A stretch of 64,000 bases of DNA from Dactylosporangium vinaceum (GCF_019904175.1 NZ_CP061913.1:1-64000), one strand, 5' to 3'; positions 1-13,072 are shown, counted from the first letter of the stretch. Made by a program: numbers and translations. Notes: a model not told the origin generated them from the letters alone.

Positions 1-1845
1 GTGACCGACACCGACCTCGCAGCGATCTGGAACGCCGCGACGAACCAGCTCGCTGACGGGCTCGACTCTGCGCAGCAACGGGCTTATCTGCGGATGACCC
101 GGCTGCGCGCGATCGTCGAGGACACCGCGCTGCTCTCGGTGCCGGACCCGTACTCGCGCGACATGATCGAGAGCCGGCTGCGCCCGGTCATCACCGAAGC
201 ACTCTCGCGGCTGCTCGGCCGGCCCATCCAGGTCGCCGTCACCGTGCGCCCGCCGGAGGACGCACCGCCGCTGCCGGCTCCGTCGGCATCGCACTGGTCG
301 AACGGCGCGACCGGCGGCCACATGGTCGGCGAGCAGGCGACCGAACGGATCCCGGAGCACCGGGTCAGCGAGCACCGCGTCTCCGAGCACCGGGGCGTCG
401 CCCAGGTCCCGCAGCAGCCGGAGCACGACCGCCTGTTCGAGCTCCCCGGCGACAACACGCCTACCGACTACGCGAAGGCGGCCGACTACAGCGGCGACTA
501 CAAGCAGCCGGAGTACGGCAAGCCGGCCGATTACAACGGCCCGACCGACTACAACAAGCCGGCCGACTACAACAAGCCCCCGGAGTACAACAAGCCGGGG
601 GAGTACGGCAAGCCCGCCGACTCCTGGCGCAACGAGCACTCCGGCACCGCGGTCGAGGCCGCCGCCCAGGACGGCGGGCGTTACGAGCCGCCGAAGTACG
701 AGTCCCAGTACAGCCAGCGCGAGATCCAGCGCGACGACCCGCCGCCGCGTCCGTCGACGCCCGGCACGGGCCGCGAGGACCGCCGCGGCGCCACCACGCC
801 CTCCGGAGACTCCGCGGGAAACCGGCTCAATCCGAAGTACACCTTCGAAACGTTCGTCATCGGCAGCTCGAACCGTTTCGCGCACGCGGCGTCGGTGGCG
901 GTGGCCGAGTCGCCGGCCAAGGCGTACAACCCGCTGTTCATCTACGGCGGCTCCGGGCTGGGCAAGACGCACCTCCTGCACGCCATCGGGCAGTACGCCA
1001 CGATGCTCGGCAATGCGCGGTTCGTGCGCTATGTGTCGACGGAGGAGTTCACCAACGAGTTCATCAACAGCCTGCGCGACGACAAGACGCAGGCGTTCCA
1101 GCGGCGGTACCGCGACGTCGACATCCTGCTGATCGACGACATCCAGTTCCTGGAGACGCGCGAGCGGACCCAGGAGGAGTTCTTCCACACGTTCAACACG
1201 CTGCACAACGCGAACAAGCAGATCGTGATCAGCTCCGACCGCTCCCCGCGGCAGCTGGCCACGCTGGAGGACCGGCTGCGCACGCGGTTCGAGTGGGGCC
1301 TGCTGGCCGACATCCAGCCGCCGGACCTCGAGACCCGTATCGCGATCCTGCAGAAGAAGGCGGCCCAGGAGCGGCTGTTCGCGCCGCCGGACGTGCTGGA
1401 GTTCATCGCCTCGCGCATCGCCTCGTCCATCCGCGAGCTCGAGGGCGCGCTGATCCGGGTCACGGCGTTCGCCAACCTGACCCGGTCCCCGGTGGAGCTC
1501 AGCCTGGCCGAGGAGGTGCTGCGTGACTTCATCCCCGACGGCTCGGGCCCGGAGATCACGGCGGACCAGATCATGGCGTCGACGGCCGACTACTTCGGGG
1601 TGAGCCTGGAGGACCTCCGCGGCCACAGCCGGTCGCGGGTGCTCGTCAATGCGCGCCAGGTGGCGATGTACCTCTGCCGCGAGCTCACGGACCTGTCGCT
1701 GCCCCGCATCGGGCAGGCGTTCGGCGGCCGCGACCACACCACGGTGATGCACGCCGACCGCAAAATCCGGCAGCAGATGGCCGAGCGGCGATCGCTGTAC
1801 AACCAGATCGCGGAGCTGACGAACCGCATCAAGCAGACGACCTGA
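1..1845 (+). CDS. dnaA: Chromosomal replication initiator protein DnaA
   Basis: AAA+ ATPase that binds DnaA boxes and opens oriC. Domain I is at about residues 1-110. A long, poorly ordered domain II (about 115-270) carries a tyrosine/proline-rich tandem repeat around residues 155-205 (units such as DYNKP). The AAA+ core starts near residue 277, with Walker A GGSGLGKT near 316-323 and Walker B DILLIDD near 375-381. Domain IV has the DnaA signature [12 protein letters not shown] near 577. At 614 aa it is longer than E. coli DnaA because of domain II, as usual in actinomycetes. The GTG start is the first base of the window, so its own promoter is not visible. oriC follows directly. Confidence 0.98.
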   Translation: MTDTDLAAIWNAATNQLADGLDSAQQRAYLRMTRLRAIVEDTALLSVPDPYSRDMIESRLRPVITEALSRLLGRPIQVAVTVRPPEDAPPLPAPSASHWSNGATGGHMVGEQATERIPEHRVSEHRVSEHRGVAQVPQQPEHDRLFELPGDNTPTDYAKAADYSGDYKQPEYGKPADYNGPTDYNKPADYNKPPEYNKPGEYGKPADSWRNEHSGTAVEAAAQDGGRYEPPKYESQYSQREIQRDDPPPRPSTPGTGREDRRGATTPSGDSAGNRLNPKYTFETFVIGSSNRFAHAASVAVAESPAKAYNPLFIYGGSGLGKTHLLHAIGQYATMLGNARFVRYVSTEEFTNEFINSLRDDKTQAFQRRYRDVDILLIDDIQFLETRERTQEEFFHTFNTLHNANKQIVISSDRSPRQLATLEDRLRTRFEWGLLADIQPPDLETRIAILQKKAAQERLFAPPDVLEFIASRIASSIRELEGALIRVTAFANLTRSPVELSLAEEVLRDFIPDGSGPEITADQIMASTADYFGVSLEDLRGHSRSRVLVNARQVAMYLCRELTDLSLPRIGQAFGGRDHTTVMHADRKIRQQMAERRSLYNQIAELTNRIKQTT

Positions 1846-2427
1846 CCCCGCTTATCCACAGGAAATCGGTCATCCACCGGCCTTCTGCACAGCTTGTGGA
1901 GAGCATGTTGTCCACAAGCTGGACGCGGGGCTGACCTGTACCGAGTCGCCAAATGGCCACATGTTATCCACACTCCGCCCACAGGCCGGCCCCGGTTATC
2001 CACACGGCTTTTGCGGGCCCCGGGCCTCGGTTATCCCCAGTTTCCACAGTCTGTCCACAGAAAATCTGTGGATAACTTCTTTCCGGTTGGCTTTAGAAGA
2101 AGAGTGACCGAGCGGCTACGGAGAGTCCACAGTTGGTTTCCACAGCCTGTGGATAACTCCTGGGGATCATGTGTGGAGAACATGTGGATGCATCCGGAGG
2201 GTGAGTGGACAACCTACCGAACGTGAGTGAGGTTCGGGCCACACGTTATCCACAGGCGGAGGAAAACCCTGGGGATTACCGGTGGACAACCGGTGGACAA
2301 AGGCTGTGGACAAACCTTCATCCACAATCCACAGGGTTCTGCACACCGGCTCGTGCACAGGTTGTGCTCAGGCGTACAAGTGGCTTGAGCTGCGAAAAGG
2401 GCCGTTATCCACAGTTTCCACACCACC
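1846..2427. other. oriC: oriC: DnaA-box cluster between dnaA and dnaN
   Basis: The non-coding dnaA-dnaN interval holds nine perfect DnaA boxes (TTATCCACA or TTGTCCACA). Plus strand starts are 1852, 1908, 1964, 1996, 2246 and 2405; minus strand boxes lie at 2067-2075, 2148-2156 and 2305-2313. Many near matches lie between them (for example TTATCCCCA at 2031, TTTCCACA at 2041 and 2415, TGTGGAGAA at 2172, GGTGGACAA at 2281 and 2292). The first three boxes are spaced 56 bp apart. Position, box density and the AT-rich stretch next to it make this the origin with high confidence; no replication data can be read from sequence. Confidence 0.95.
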
Positions 2428-2476
2428 TACTATTACGAAGTATTTTTCTTTTAAAGAGAGAAGAAAAACAATCATC
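2428..2476. other. AT-rich stretch at the dnaN side of oriC (candidate unwinding element)
   Basis: A short run of A+T (tattacgaagtatttttctt and the A-rich bases after it) stands out sharply against the surrounding GC-rich DNA and lies directly beside the last DnaA boxes (2405 and 2415). In other bacteria the DNA unwinding element sits beside the box cluster in this way. The role is inferred from composition and position. The 240 bp between here and dnaN hold no recognised gene, only the short ORF discussed in the findings, and must contain the dnaN promoter. Confidence 0.6.
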
Positions 2477-2715
2477 GGGGTGTGGGCAGAGGTGGGGTGC
2501 CGGATTCGCCGGGGCCGGTGCACGAGCGGAGCTCGCAGGCCCTAAGGTTCGATGAGCGAGCCGGAGGACGGCCCCCGCTCAGACGACGAACCCACCTCAG
2601 CCACGACTACAGGCCGCCAGGACGTACGCCCCGGAGCGAAAACCCGGCGGGCCGCGGACCTGGTGCGCGCCGAACGGCGAACATGTAGTACCGAAGAGAA
2701 TGCGGGAGGACCGCG

Positions 2716-3846
2716 ATGAAGTTCCGAGTCGAGCGCGACGCGCTCGCCGATGCCGTCGCCTGGACGGCCAAGAGCCTGCCCAGCCGCCCCTCGGTGCCCG
2801 TGCTCGCCGGCGTGCTGCTGCGCGTCGCCGACGGCCGCCTGCAGGTGTCCGGCTTCGACTACGAGGTCTCGAGCCAGGTCACCGTCGAGGTCCAGGCCGA
2901 CGCCGACGGTGCGACGCTCGTCTCCGGCCGGCTGCTCGCCGAGATCACCAAGTCGCTGCCGAACAAGCCCGTGGATGTGGCCGCGGTCGGTTCGCACGTC
3001 GAGATCACGTGCGGCAGCGCCCGGTTCACGCTGCCGACGATGCCCGTCGAGGACTACCCGAGCCTGCCGGAGATGCCCGAGTCGGCCGGCTCCGTCGAGG
3101 CCGCCGTGTTCGCCGGAGCCGTCTCACAGGTCGCCATCGCCGCCGGCCGCGACGACACGCTGCCGATGCTCACCGGCGTGCGGATGGAGCTCGAGGGCAA
3201 CACGCTCACGCTGCTGGCCACCGACCGCTACCGGCTCGCCGTGCGCGAGCTGCTGTGGCACCCGGACGAGCCGGACATCAGCATCGCCGCCCTGGTGCCG
3301 GCGCGCACGCTCGACGACACCGCCAAGACCCTCGGCCCGCTCGGCGGCACTGTCGCTGTCGCGCTGTCGCGGGGCAAGCTCGGCGAGGGCATGATCGGCT
3401 TCGCGGGCGGCACCCGGCGCACCACGTCCCGGCTGCTGGAGGGCGACTTCCCAAAGGTCCGGGCGCTGCTGCCGGACAACCACAACGCCCAGGCCCGGGT
3501 GCCGGTCTCGGCGCTCAACGAGGTCGTCCGGCGCGTCGGGCTGGTCGCCGAGCGGCAGACCCCGGTGCGGCTGTCCTTCAGCGCCGACGGGCTCGTGGTC
3601 GAGGCCAGCGGCAGCGAGGACGCCAAGGCCAGCGAGGCGATGGACTGCCAGTACGAAGGCGAGCCGATGACGATCGCCTTCAATCACCAGTATCTCCTGG
3701 ACGGCCTCAAGGCACTGGACGCACCCATTGCCGCGTTGCAGTTCACTGATCCGAAGAAGCCTGCGGTCATGCGCCCGGCGTCGGATGATGGAGAGGTCAC
3801 TCCTGGCTATACGTATCTGATCATGCCGGTTCGCATCGGCAGCTGA
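2716..3846 (+). CDS. dnaN: DNA polymerase III sliding clamp (beta subunit)
   Basis: Forms the ring-shaped clamp that tethers DNA polymerase III and many repair proteins to DNA. The 376 aa product is of normal length and opens MKFRVERDALADAVAW. It has the three-fold clamp architecture and the C-terminal ending YTYLIMPVRIGS typical of actinobacterial clamps. The ATG is preceded by GGGAGGA. Together with gnd and recF it makes a tight plus-strand series with short gaps, probably co-transcribed. Confidence 0.98.
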   Translation: MKFRVERDALADAVAWTAKSLPSRPSVPVLAGVLLRVADGRLQVSGFDYEVSSQVTVEVQADADGATLVSGRLLAEITKSLPNKPVDVAAVGSHVEITCGSARFTLPTMPVEDYPSLPEMPESAGSVEAAVFAGAVSQVAIAAGRDDTLPMLTGVRMELEGNTLTLLATDRYRLAVRELLWHPDEPDISIAALVPARTLDDTAKTLGPLGGTVAVALSRGKLGEGMIGFAGGTRRTTSRLLEGDFPKVRALLPDNHNAQARVPVSALNEVVRRVGLVAERQTPVRLSFSADGLVVEASGSEDAKASEAMDCQYEGEPMTIAFNHQYLLDGLKALDAPIAALQFTDPKKPAVMRPASDDGEVTPGYTYLIMPVRIGS

Positions 3847-3862
3847 TTCGGAGGCACCGCAA

Positions 3863-4735
3863 ATGCAGCTCGGTCTCATCGGCCTGGGTCGGATGGGCTT
3901 CAACATGCGCGAGCGGCTACGGGCCGCCGGGCACGAGGTCATCGGCTTCGACCACCACCCCGACGTCACCGACGTGTCGTCCCTCAACGAACTTGTCGAA
4001 AAGCTCGCCGCGCCGCGCGTGGTCTGGATCATGGTCCCGGTACAGTTCACCGAGCCCACCATCGACGAGCTTTCGGGCCTGCTGGCGTCCGGTGACATCG
4101 TGATCGACGGCGGCAACTCGCGGTTCAGCAACGACCGGCCGCGGGCCGAGCGGCTCGGCACCAAGGGCATCGGCTACCTCGACGTCGGCGTGTCCGGCGG
4201 CATCTGGGGCCGGACCAACGGCTACGCGCTGATGGTCGGCGGCGAGAAGAAGTACGTCGAGCACTGCCAGCCGATCTTCGACGCGCTCAAGCCGGCCGGC
4301 GAGTTCGGGTTCGCGCACGCCGGCGGCCCCGGTGCCGGGCACTACGCGAAGATGGTCCACAACGGCATCGAATACGGCATGATGCACGCCTTCGCCGAGG
4401 GCTACGAGCTGCTCGAGGCGTCGGAGTACGTCGACAACATCCCCGAGGTCATCAAGAGCTGGCGGGCCGGGTCCGTCGTGCAGTCCTGGCTGCTCGACCT
4501 CCTCGACCGCGCCCTCGACGAGGACCCCCAGCTCGCCGGCATCAAGGGCTACGCCGACGACACGGGTGAGGGCCGTTGGACCGTCGAAGAGGCGATCCGA
4601 CTGGCAGTACCGATGAATGTCATTGCGGCTTCGCTCTTTGCTCGTTTCGCTTCGCGTCAGGAGGACTCTCCGGCGATGAAGGCCGTGGCCGCGCTGCGCA
4701 ATCAGTTCGGCGGCCACGCGGTCAAGAAGGACTGA
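3863..4735 (+). CDS. gnd: 6-phosphogluconate dehydrogenase, decarboxylating, short form
   Basis: Oxidatively decarboxylates 6-phosphogluconate to ribulose 5-phosphate in the pentose phosphate pathway. The 290 aa length marks the short, usually NAD-dependent form rather than the 470 aa enzyme. Visible motifs are the N-terminal dinucleotide fold [12 protein letters not shown], the substrate loop [20 protein letters not shown], and the catalytic-lysine segment [13 protein letters not shown]. It lies between dnaN and recF, a known actinomycete arrangement. The spacing is 16 nt after dnaN (GGAGG before the ATG) and 2 nt before recF. Confidence 0.95.
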   Translation: MQLGLIGLGRMGFNMRERLRAAGHEVIGFDHHPDVTDVSSLNELVEKLAAPRVVWIMVPVQFTEPTIDELSGLLASGDIVIDGGNSRFSNDRPRAERLGTKGIGYLDVGVSGGIWGRTNGYALMVGGEKKYVEHCQPIFDALKPAGEFGFAHAGGPGAGHYAKMVHNGIEYGMMHAFAEGYELLEASEYVDNIPEVIKSWRAGSVVQSWLLDLLDRALDEDPQLAGIKGYADDTGEGRWTVEEAIRLAVPMNVIAASLFARFASRQEDSPAMKAVAALRNQFGGHAVKKD

Positions 4736-4737
4736 AT

Positions 4738-5850
4738 TTGTACGTCCGGGGCCTGGAGCTCGTCGATTTCCGCAGCTATCAGCGAGTCGTCGTCGAACTG
4801 GGCCCCGGACCGTGCGTGCTCGTGGGGCCGAACGGGGTCGGCAAGACCAACCTCGTCGAGGCGATGGCCTACGTGGCCACCCTCGAGTCGCACCGGGTCG
4901 CCACCGACGCGCCGCTCGTCCGCTTCGGCACCCCGCGCGCCGTCGTGCGCTGCGCCGTCGTCCACGACGAGCGCGAGCTGCTCATCGAGCTCTCGATCGA
5001 GCCGGGCAAGGCGAACAAGGCGCGCCTCGGCCGCTCGGCCGTCACCCGCACGCGCGACATTCTCGGGGCCCTGCGCCTGGTGCTCTTCGCGCCGGAGGAT
5101 CTCACGCTGATCCGCGGAGACCCTTCAGAGCGGCGGCGGTACCTCGATGAGCTCCTCGTCGCCCGCCAGCCCCGCTTCGCCGGCGTCCGCAGCGACTACG
5201 ACCGGGTGCTGAAGCAGCGCAACGCCCTGCTCAGGAGCGCCTACCTGGCCCGCAAGACCGGTGGGACCCGCGGCGGGGACCTCTCCACGCTGAACGTGTG
5301 GGACGTGCACCTCGCCGAGCACGGCGCCCGCCTGGTCCGGGCCCGCCTGGACCTCGTGGACGCGCTCGCGCCGCACGTCGCCAAGGCCTACGCCGCGGTC
5401 AGCGCGAGCCGCTCGGACGCGCGGATCGCCTACAGCTCGTCGTACCCCCAGAGCGAGAATCTGGAAGAGGCACTCCTCGCGGCGCTGGCCGAGTCGCGGC
5501 CGCAGGAGATCGAGCGCGGAGTGACGCTTGTCGGCCCGCACCGCGACGAGCTCACGCTGACCCTCGGTGCGATGCCGGCGAAGGGGTACGCCAGCCACGG
5601 CGAGTCGTGGTCCTATGCGCTCGCGCTGCGGCTGGCCGCCTACGACCTGCTCCGGGACGACGGCGTCGAGCCGGTGCTCATCCTCGACGACGTGTTCGCC
5701 GAGCTCGACGCGGGCCGCCGGGAGCGGCTCGCCGAACTGGTCGGCGGGGCGAGTCAGGTAATCGTGACCTGCGCGGTGGAAGATGATGTGCCGTCGACAT
5801 TGCGCGGCATGCGTTTCGAGGTCGGCGGTGGGGAGGTCCGGCGTGTCTGA
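4738..5850 (+). CDS. recF: DNA replication/repair protein RecF
   Basis: SMC-like ATPase that loads RecA at gaps through RecFOR. Walker [10 protein letters not shown] lies at about residues 30-37 and Walker [12 protein letters not shown] near 314-325. I place the start at TTG 4738, 2 nt after the gnd stop, because the protein then begins [15 protein letters not shown] like other RecF proteins. Reading further upstream would only translate out-of-frame gnd. The product is 370 aa, a normal length. It overlaps dciA by 8 nt. Confidence 0.95.
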   Translation: MYVRGLELVDFRSYQRVVVELGPGPCVLVGPNGVGKTNLVEAMAYVATLESHRVATDAPLVRFGTPRAVVRCAVVHDERELLIELSIEPGKANKARLGRSAVTRTRDILGALRLVLFAPEDLTLIRGDPSERRRYLDELLVARQPRFAGVRSDYDRVLKQRNALLRSAYLARKTGGTRGGDLSTLNVWDVHLAEHGARLVRARLDLVDALAPHVAKAYAAVSASRSDARIAYSSSYPQSENLEEALLAALAESRPQEIERGVTLVGPHRDELTLTLGAMPAKGYASHGESWSYALALRLAAYDLLRDDGVEPVLILDDVFAELDAGRRERLAELVGGASQVIVTCAVEDDVPSTLRGMRFEVGGGEVRRV

Positions 5851-6349
5851 GGTACCGGATAAATCGGGCATCGAGCTGGCCCGGGCGGCCGTCGAGGCCG
5901 CACTGACCAAGCACCGGGCGCAGCCGCGCCGCAAGTCGGTGGTCGACTCGCAGTCGCGCCGCCGCGGGGGCTACACCGGACCGGGGCCGGACCCGCGGGA
6001 CCCTCAGCTCTTCGGCTCGGTGCTGGAACGCCTGGTCAAGCAGCGCGGCTGGGCCCAGCCGACCCGCGAGGCGCGGATCTTCGGTGAGTGGGAGAAGGTC
6101 GTCGGCGCGGACATCGCGGCGCACAGCCGGCCGGTCAAGCTGGAGGACGGCGAGCTCACCATCGAGGCCGAGTCGACCGCGTGGGCGACCCAGCTGAAGA
6201 TGCTCGCGGCCAAGCTGCTGGCCGGCATCGCGCGTGAGGTCGGTCACAACGTAGTCAAGCGACTGCACATCCAGGGGCCGAACCGCCCCTCATGGAGCAG
6301 CGGTCCGCTACGGGTCCGGGGCCGTGGGCCCCGCGACACCTACGGCTGA
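5843..6349 (+). CDS. dciA: DUF721 / DciA-like protein
   Basis: A 168 aa member of the DUF721 family; DciA members help load the replicative helicase DnaB in bacteria that lack DnaC/DnaI. The DUF721 core is visible from about residue 50 ([14 protein letters not shown]) through [19 protein letters not shown] to the C-terminal part around [14 protein letters not shown] 5843 is chosen because GGGAGG precedes it and it overlaps the end of recF, giving the usual recF-dciA coupling. The N-terminal 40 residues are basic and probably disordered. Confidence 0.88.
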   Translation: MSEVPDKSGIELARAAVEAALTKHRAQPRRKSVVDSQSRRRGGYTGPGPDPRDPQLFGSVLERLVKQRGWAQPTREARIFGEWEKVVGADIAAHSRPVKLEDGELTIEAESTAWATQLKMLAAKLLAGIAREVGHNVVKRLHIQGPNRPSWSSGPLRVRGRGPRDTYG

Positions 6350-6383
6350 CAGTTCTCCTCGCCGAGCCCCGGGCGGCGGCCCC

Positions 6384-6941
6384 TCAGAAGTCGGCGTAGA
6401 CCGCGAAGCCGCGGTTGGCGCACCGGCGGTAGAACTTCGCCAGCACGTCGAGCTCGGAGATCGAGTAGGACCACTGCGGCGCGTTGCCGGCGTCGTCCCG
6501 CAGCGCGTCCAGGCGGCTTTGCAGCCACCGCAGTTGCTGCTCGGCGAGGCGGGAGCCCTCGAGGGCCTTGCGCAGCACCGAGCTCACGGTCTCGAACGTG
6601 ATCTCGTCGCCGTATTCGGCGTGGCCGACGACGAACCGCTCTAGCCCGCCGGCGATCCAGGCGCAGTCGTCCGGGCTGATGACCGGATCCTCATCCTCGG
6701 CGGCCGCGTCTGTGGCGAAGAGCACGCCGTTGAGTCCGAAGAGGAGGTCGACGAGCTCGGTGTATCCCGTGACCCGCACAGTCCCCGTCTTGGCCACGTG
6801 ATCGGCCAGCGTGGCGGCCGGCCCGGCGTGCAGCGGCAGCTTCTCGGCCAGGTCGGCGAAGTCGACGAACTCGGCCGGTGCGACCGGGTCGTAGAACCGA
6901 CCGGTGCGCGGCCACTGCACGGCGACGTTGTCCAGCCCCAC
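6384..6941 (-). CDS. Conserved-looking hypothetical protein (185 aa)
   Basis: I do not recognise a family. The protein is soluble, acidic in its first half and has no membrane segment or signal peptide. Strong actinobacterial codon use and a well-placed GTG (6941), preceded by an AGGGGGG ribosome-binding site, support it as a real gene. It points toward dciA (34 nt between the stops) and away from gyrB, so its promoter shares the gyrB upstream region. Confidence 0.75.
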   Translation of the reverse strand: MGLDNVAVQWPRTGRFYDPVAPAEFVDFADLAEKLPLHAGPAATLADHVAKTGTVRVTGYTELVDLLFGLNGVLFATDAAAEDEDPVISPDDCAWIAGGLERFVVGHAEYGDEITFETVSSVLRKALEGSRLAEQQLRWLQSRLDALRDDAGNAPQWSYSISELDVLAKFYRRCANRGFAVYADF

Positions 6942-7387
6942 CGCGCACCCCCCTTGTCATCAACTTCGACGCGCCCGCCCCCGCGGCGGGGAACATACGG
7001 CACGAACGGCCCCTTGCGCGACCCCCGGAAGCTCCAAAAGCCCAATCTCGCTGCGGTACTGCCTGTGCCGCCCGCCACCAGGCTGGAGCCCCCCTCCCGC
7101 ATGGGGGGACCTTCAACCCGCACCGTTCGGGCCGCTACGACGATTACAGGCACCGTCCCGGTGCGAAAATGTCGCACGGACACAGTAGGATTGGACCGGC
7201 TAGAGAACAGTCGATCACATCCCGCGTGTGCGTCACAGCGGTGGTCGGTTCGCCGGAAGTCCGGGCGCCCGTCAGCGGGGTGCCGACTGCCAGTGTGCCT
7301 GCTTCCGCCCCGGCGCGCCCGCACCGACTCCGCACGAGACCCGGGACGCCCACAGCGTGGCCGGCCAGTGCGAGAAAGCGACCGAGG
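6942..7387. promoter_or_regulatory. Intergenic region upstream of gyrB
   Basis: These 446 bases between the divergent hypothetical gene and gyrB hold no convincing gene; the reading frame that extends gyrB upstream has proline/arginine-rich, unselected composition. They must hold the gyrB-gyrA promoter. A short perfect inverted repeat GTGCGA-N5-TCGCAC sits at 7161-7177, just before a TAGGAT hexamer at 7186-7191 that could be a -10 element. No good -35 is visible. Promoter and operator roles are guesses from position. Confidence 0.4.
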
Positions 7388-9331
7388 GTGGCAGTAAACA
7401 AGCCCGAACAGTCCTACGACTCCTCTTCGATCACCGTCCTCGAGGGGCTCGAGGCGGTCCGCAAGCGGCCCGGTATGTACATCGGCTCCACGGGCGAGCG
7501 CGGCCTGCACCACCTGGTGTGGGAGGTCGTGGACAATGCGGTTGACGAGGCGCTGGCCGGCTTCTGCGACACGATCGAGGTGACCCTCCTCGCCGACGGC
7601 GGTGTGCGGGTCGTGGACAACGGCCGCGGCATCCCGGTCGACATGCACCCCAAAGAGAAGCGGCCCACCGTCGAGGTCGTCCTGACCGTCCTGCACGCCG
7701 GCGGCAAGTTCGACGGCCAGGCGTACGCGGTCTCCGGTGGTCTGCACGGCGTCGGCATCTCGGTCGTCAACGCGCTCTCGACGCGCATCGACCTGGAGAT
7801 CCACAAGGACGACTTCGTCTGGCGCCAGCGCTACAACAACTCGAAGCCCGAGCCGCTGCAGAAGGGCGAGCCGACCGACCGGACCGGCACCAGCGTCACC
7901 TTCTGGCCCGACCCGACGATCTTCGAGACGACGACGTTCGTCTACGAGATCATCTACCGGCGCATCCAGGAGTACGCCTTCCTCAACCGCGGCCTCACGA
8001 TCGCACTGCGCGACGAGCGCCCGGATACGCCGGAGGAGAAGCGCGAGGTCGTCTTCTGCTACGAGAACGGCATCGCCGACTTCGTGCGGCACCTCAACGC
8101 GACAAAGACCCCGATCCACCGCACCGTCGTGGAGTTCGGCTCCGAGGGTGACGGCATCGCTGTCGAGATCGCCATGCAGTGGAACGAGTCCTACGGCGAG
8201 AGCGTCTACACGTTCGCCAATACGATCAACACGCACGAGGGCGGCACCCACGAAGAGGGGTTCCGCAGCGCGCTGACGTCGGTCGTGAACAAGTACGGCG
8301 CCGACAAGAAGTTCCTCAAGGGCGACGAGAAGCTCACCGGTGAGGACATCCGCGAGGGCCTCGCCGCGATCATCTCGGTGAAGCTGGCCAACCCGCAGTT
8401 CGAGGGCCAGACCAAGACCAAGCTCGGCAACACCGAGGCGCGCAGCTTCGTGCAGAAGGTGTGCAACGACCGGCTGGTGGACTGGTTCGACCGCAACCCG
8501 GCCGAGGTCAAGACCATCATCACCAAGGCCTCGCAGGCCGCCCGGGCCCGCATCGCCGCCACGCAGGCCCGCAAGCTGGCCCGCCGCAAGTCGCTGCTCG
8601 AGTCCGGCTCGATGCCGGGCAAGCTGGCCGACTGCCAGTCCAACGACCCGCGCCTGTGCGAGGTGTTCATCGTCGAGGGCGACTCGGCCGGGGGCTCGGC
8701 CAAGCAGGGCCGTGACCCGCGGGTCCAGGCGATCCTGCCGATCCGCGGCAAGATCCTCAACGTGGAGAAGGCGCGCATCGACCGCGTGCTGAAGAACAAC
8801 GAGGTCCAGGCGCTGATCACCGCCCTGGGCACCGGCATCCACGACGAGTTCGACATCGAGAAGCTGCGCTACCACAAGCTCATCCTGATGGCCGACGCCG
8901 ACGTCGACGGCCAGCACATCCAGACCCTGCTGCTGACGCTTGTCTTCCGGTTCATGCGCCCCCTGATCGAGCTCGGGCACGTGTATCTTGCGGCACCCCC
9001 GCTGTACAAGATCAAGTGGAACAAAAAGGGCGATGACGCGCAGTACGCGTACACCGACCGTGAGCGAGACGGCCTGATCGAGCTGCGCCAGCGGTCCAAG
9101 CCCAATGCCAAGCCGGACGACATCCAGCGCTTCAAGGGCCTCGGGGAGATGAACTACCCGGAGCTCTGGGAGACCACGATGAACCCGGAGACCCGGATGC
9201 TCCGCCAAGTGACCTTGGACGACGCTGCAACCGCGGATGAGCTCTTCAGCGTCCTCATGGGCGAAGACGTAGAAGCTCGCCGCTCGTTCATTCAGCGCAA
9301 CGCCAAGGACGTCCGGTTCCTCGACATCTGA
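7388..9331 (+). CDS. gyrB: DNA gyrase subunit B
   Basis: ATPase subunit of gyrase, which introduces negative supercoils with GyrA. The GHKL ATPase motifs are [24 protein letters not shown] and [15 protein letters not shown]. The TOPRIM motif is [19 protein letters not shown], followed by [14 protein letters not shown]. The C-terminus [10 protein letters not shown] is canonical. I start at GTG 7388 ([20 protein letters not shown]), which gives a usual 647 aa; the open frame continues upstream but resembles no GyrB. gyrA follows 35 nt downstream as an operon partner. Confidence 0.97.
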   Translation: MAVNKPEQSYDSSSITVLEGLEAVRKRPGMYIGSTGERGLHHLVWEVVDNAVDEALAGFCDTIEVTLLADGGVRVVDNGRGIPVDMHPKEKRPTVEVVLTVLHAGGKFDGQAYAVSGGLHGVGISVVNALSTRIDLEIHKDDFVWRQRYNNSKPEPLQKGEPTDRTGTSVTFWPDPTIFETTTFVYEIIYRRIQEYAFLNRGLTIALRDERPDTPEEKREVVFCYENGIADFVRHLNATKTPIHRTVVEFGSEGDGIAVEIAMQWNESYGESVYTFANTINTHEGGTHEEGFRSALTSVVNKYGADKKFLKGDEKLTGEDIREGLAAIISVKLANPQFEGQTKTKLGNTEARSFVQKVCNDRLVDWFDRNPAEVKTIITKASQAARARIAATQARKLARRKSLLESGSMPGKLADCQSNDPRLCEVFIVEGDSAGGSAKQGRDPRVQAILPIRGKILNVEKARIDRVLKNNEVQALITALGTGIHDEFDIEKLRYHKLILMADADVDGQHIQTLLLTLVFRFMRPLIELGHVYLAAPPLYKIKWNKKGDDAQYAYTDRERDGLIELRQRSKPNAKPDDIQRFKGLGEMNYPELWETTMNPETRMLRQVTLDDAATADELFSVLMGEDVEARRSFIQRNAKDVRFLDI

Positions 9332-9366
9332 TCCGTGCCGGCTAGAGAAGAAAAGGATTACCAAGC

Positions 9367-11889
<2,523 letters not shown>

Positions 11890-11892
11890 TTG

Positions 11893-12735
11893 ATGACAGA
11901 CACACAGGCGAAGTCGGGGACCGCCTCGGCAACCGAAGAGGCCAAGCAGGCCGGAGAGGCTGCCATGACGGGATCTGACTCGGGGGCGCCTGCCGCCGGA
12001 GGAGAGCCTGGCTCGTCCAACGGAGCCGGCTCCTTCGGCTCCCTGGGCTCGAGTTCACTCGAGCACACGTCCGGCGGCACGCCGAAGTTCCAGCGTGCCC
12101 CGGGCATGGTCCCGCCGCCGGACTCCCTGACGGTGCCGATCCAGCCGGCATCGGCGCCTCCGGCCGTCCCGACCAGCGGCGCGGGCATGGGCAGCACGGC
12201 CACGGGCACGGCCAGCGTCTCGGCCATCGCCCGGGCCGCCGTCCGTACCCCGGCCGCCGCCGCAACCCAGGCCATCAACACGCCGACCCCAGCGGTCAGC
12301 GGCTCGGCCCGGGTCACGGAGGCCGTCCGCGCGGCCCGCAAGACGGTCAGCTCCGCCGTGGGCCGCGGTCCCCGCCGCGCCCGCCTGCACCTCAAGCGGA
12401 TCGACCCGTGGTCGGTGATGAAGTTCGCCTTCGCCGTGAGCTTCGTCCTCTTCGTCGTCCTCATCGTCGCCACCTCGGTCCTCTACCTGGCCCTGGACGC
12501 GATGGACGTCTTCAAGAGCATCAACAAGCTCCTGGCCGACCTCGTCAGCTCCACCGGCGGCTCCGGCTCCGACACCTTCCGCATCACCGCGAAGGGCGTC
12601 ATCGGCGGCGCCGCCCTCCTGGGCGTGGTCAACGTCGTCCTCTTCACGGCCCTGGCCACCCTGGGCTCGTTCATCTACAACGTGTGCGCCGACCTGGTCG
12701 GCGGCATCGAGCTCACGCTTGCCGAAAAGGACTGA
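11893..12735 (+). CDS. DUF3566 membrane protein
   Basis: A 280 aa protein of the actinobacterial DUF3566 family, which is regularly found directly after gyrA. The first 160 residues are Ala/Ser/Pro/Gly-rich and probably disordered. The conserved C-terminal domain begins near ARLHLKRIDPWSVMKFAF and has two membrane segments at about 175-200 and 236-262. The function is unknown. A TTG at 11890 directly abuts the gyrA stop; the ATG at 11893 is preferred and has AGGA 7 nt upstream. Coupling to gyrA is likely. Confidence 0.88.
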   Translation: MTDTQAKSGTASATEEAKQAGEAAMTGSDSGAPAAGGEPGSSNGAGSFGSLGSSSLEHTSGGTPKFQRAPGMVPPPDSLTVPIQPASAPPAVPTSGAGMGSTATGTASVSAIARAAVRTPAAAATQAINTPTPAVSGSARVTEAVRAARKTVSSAVGRGPRRARLHLKRIDPWSVMKFAFAVSFVLFVVLIVATSVLYLALDAMDVFKSINKLLADLVSSTGGSGSDTFRITAKGVIGGAALLGVVNVVLFTALATLGSFIYNVCADLVGGIELTLAEKD

Positions 12736-12749
12736 CCTGCGGTTTCTCT

Positions 12750-12780
12750 CCCCCTGGCGTCGGCGCGCCGCGTCAGGGGG
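12750..12780 (+). terminator. Hairpin after the gyrB-gyrA-DUF3566 operon
   Basis: Inverted repeat CCCCCTG (12750-12756) and CAGGGGG (12774-12780) around a GC-rich loop, 15 nt after the DUF3566 stop. No T-run follows, so it would be a hairpin-only terminator of the kind common in actinomycetes. The transcription role is inferred. Confidence 0.5.
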
Positions 12781-12868
12781 GAACCGGTTTGAGGCGGGCG
12801 TGGGAGGTACGGTAACCTTCTGTTCGCACCGCTACGGGGGCTCGGATTCCGTGGACGAGTGTTGTGCT

Positions 12869-12942
12869 GGGGCTATAGCTCAGTCGGTTAGAGCGCAGAG
12901 CTGATAACTCTGAGGTCGCTGGTTCGATTCCAGCTAGCCCCA
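12869..12942 (+). tRNA. tRNA-Ile (GAU anticodon)
   Basis: Full cloverleaf, 74 nt. Acceptor arm GGGGCTA pairs with TAGCCCC (12935-12941). D arm GCTCAGTCGGTTAGAGC, anticodon stem CAGAG/CTCTG with GAT at 12903-12905, and T arm GCTGGTTCGATTCCAGC are all intact. The discriminator is A at 12942. No complete CCA is encoded: the next bases are CATG, the ATG being the start of the peptide gene that follows. Confidence 0.97.
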
Positions 12943-12943
12943 C

Positions 12944-13072
12944 ATGTGGAAAAAGGTGCTCCTGGTGGTCGCCGTTGTCGGAGCCACCGCTTACGTCGCG
13001 AAGCGAGTCAAGGCCGCCAACGAAGAGCGCGCCCTGTGGCACGAGGCGACGACTGCCCCGGACCTGCGTTAG
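12944..13072 (+). CDS. DLW-39 family small protein (42 aa)
   Basis: A very short gene between tRNA-Ile and tRNA-Ala. The product starts MWKKVLLVVAVVGATAY, a single hydrophobic segment, followed by a basic/acidic tail that includes ALWHEAT and ends PDLR. Size, position between these two tRNAs and the (D)LW-x-EAT motif fit the actinobacterial DLW-39 family, whose function is unknown. The ATG lies only 1 nt beyond the tRNA-Ile discriminator base, so there is no room for a ribosome-binding site outside the tRNA. Translation after tRNA 3' processing would be leaderless. Confidence 0.8.
   Translation: MWKKVLLVVAVVGATAYVAKRVKAANEERALWHEATTAPDLR

Noticed and set aside
7161..7191. GTGCGA/TCGCAC repeat and TAGGAT as a defined gyrB promoter
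   Set aside because: No matching -35 hexamer and only a 6-bp repeat; kept only as a note within the intergenic feature.
6641..9364. Long minus-strand open frame (907 codons) antisense to gyrB
   Set aside because: High-GC codon use leaves the opposite strand open; the product has no domain and gyrB is certain.
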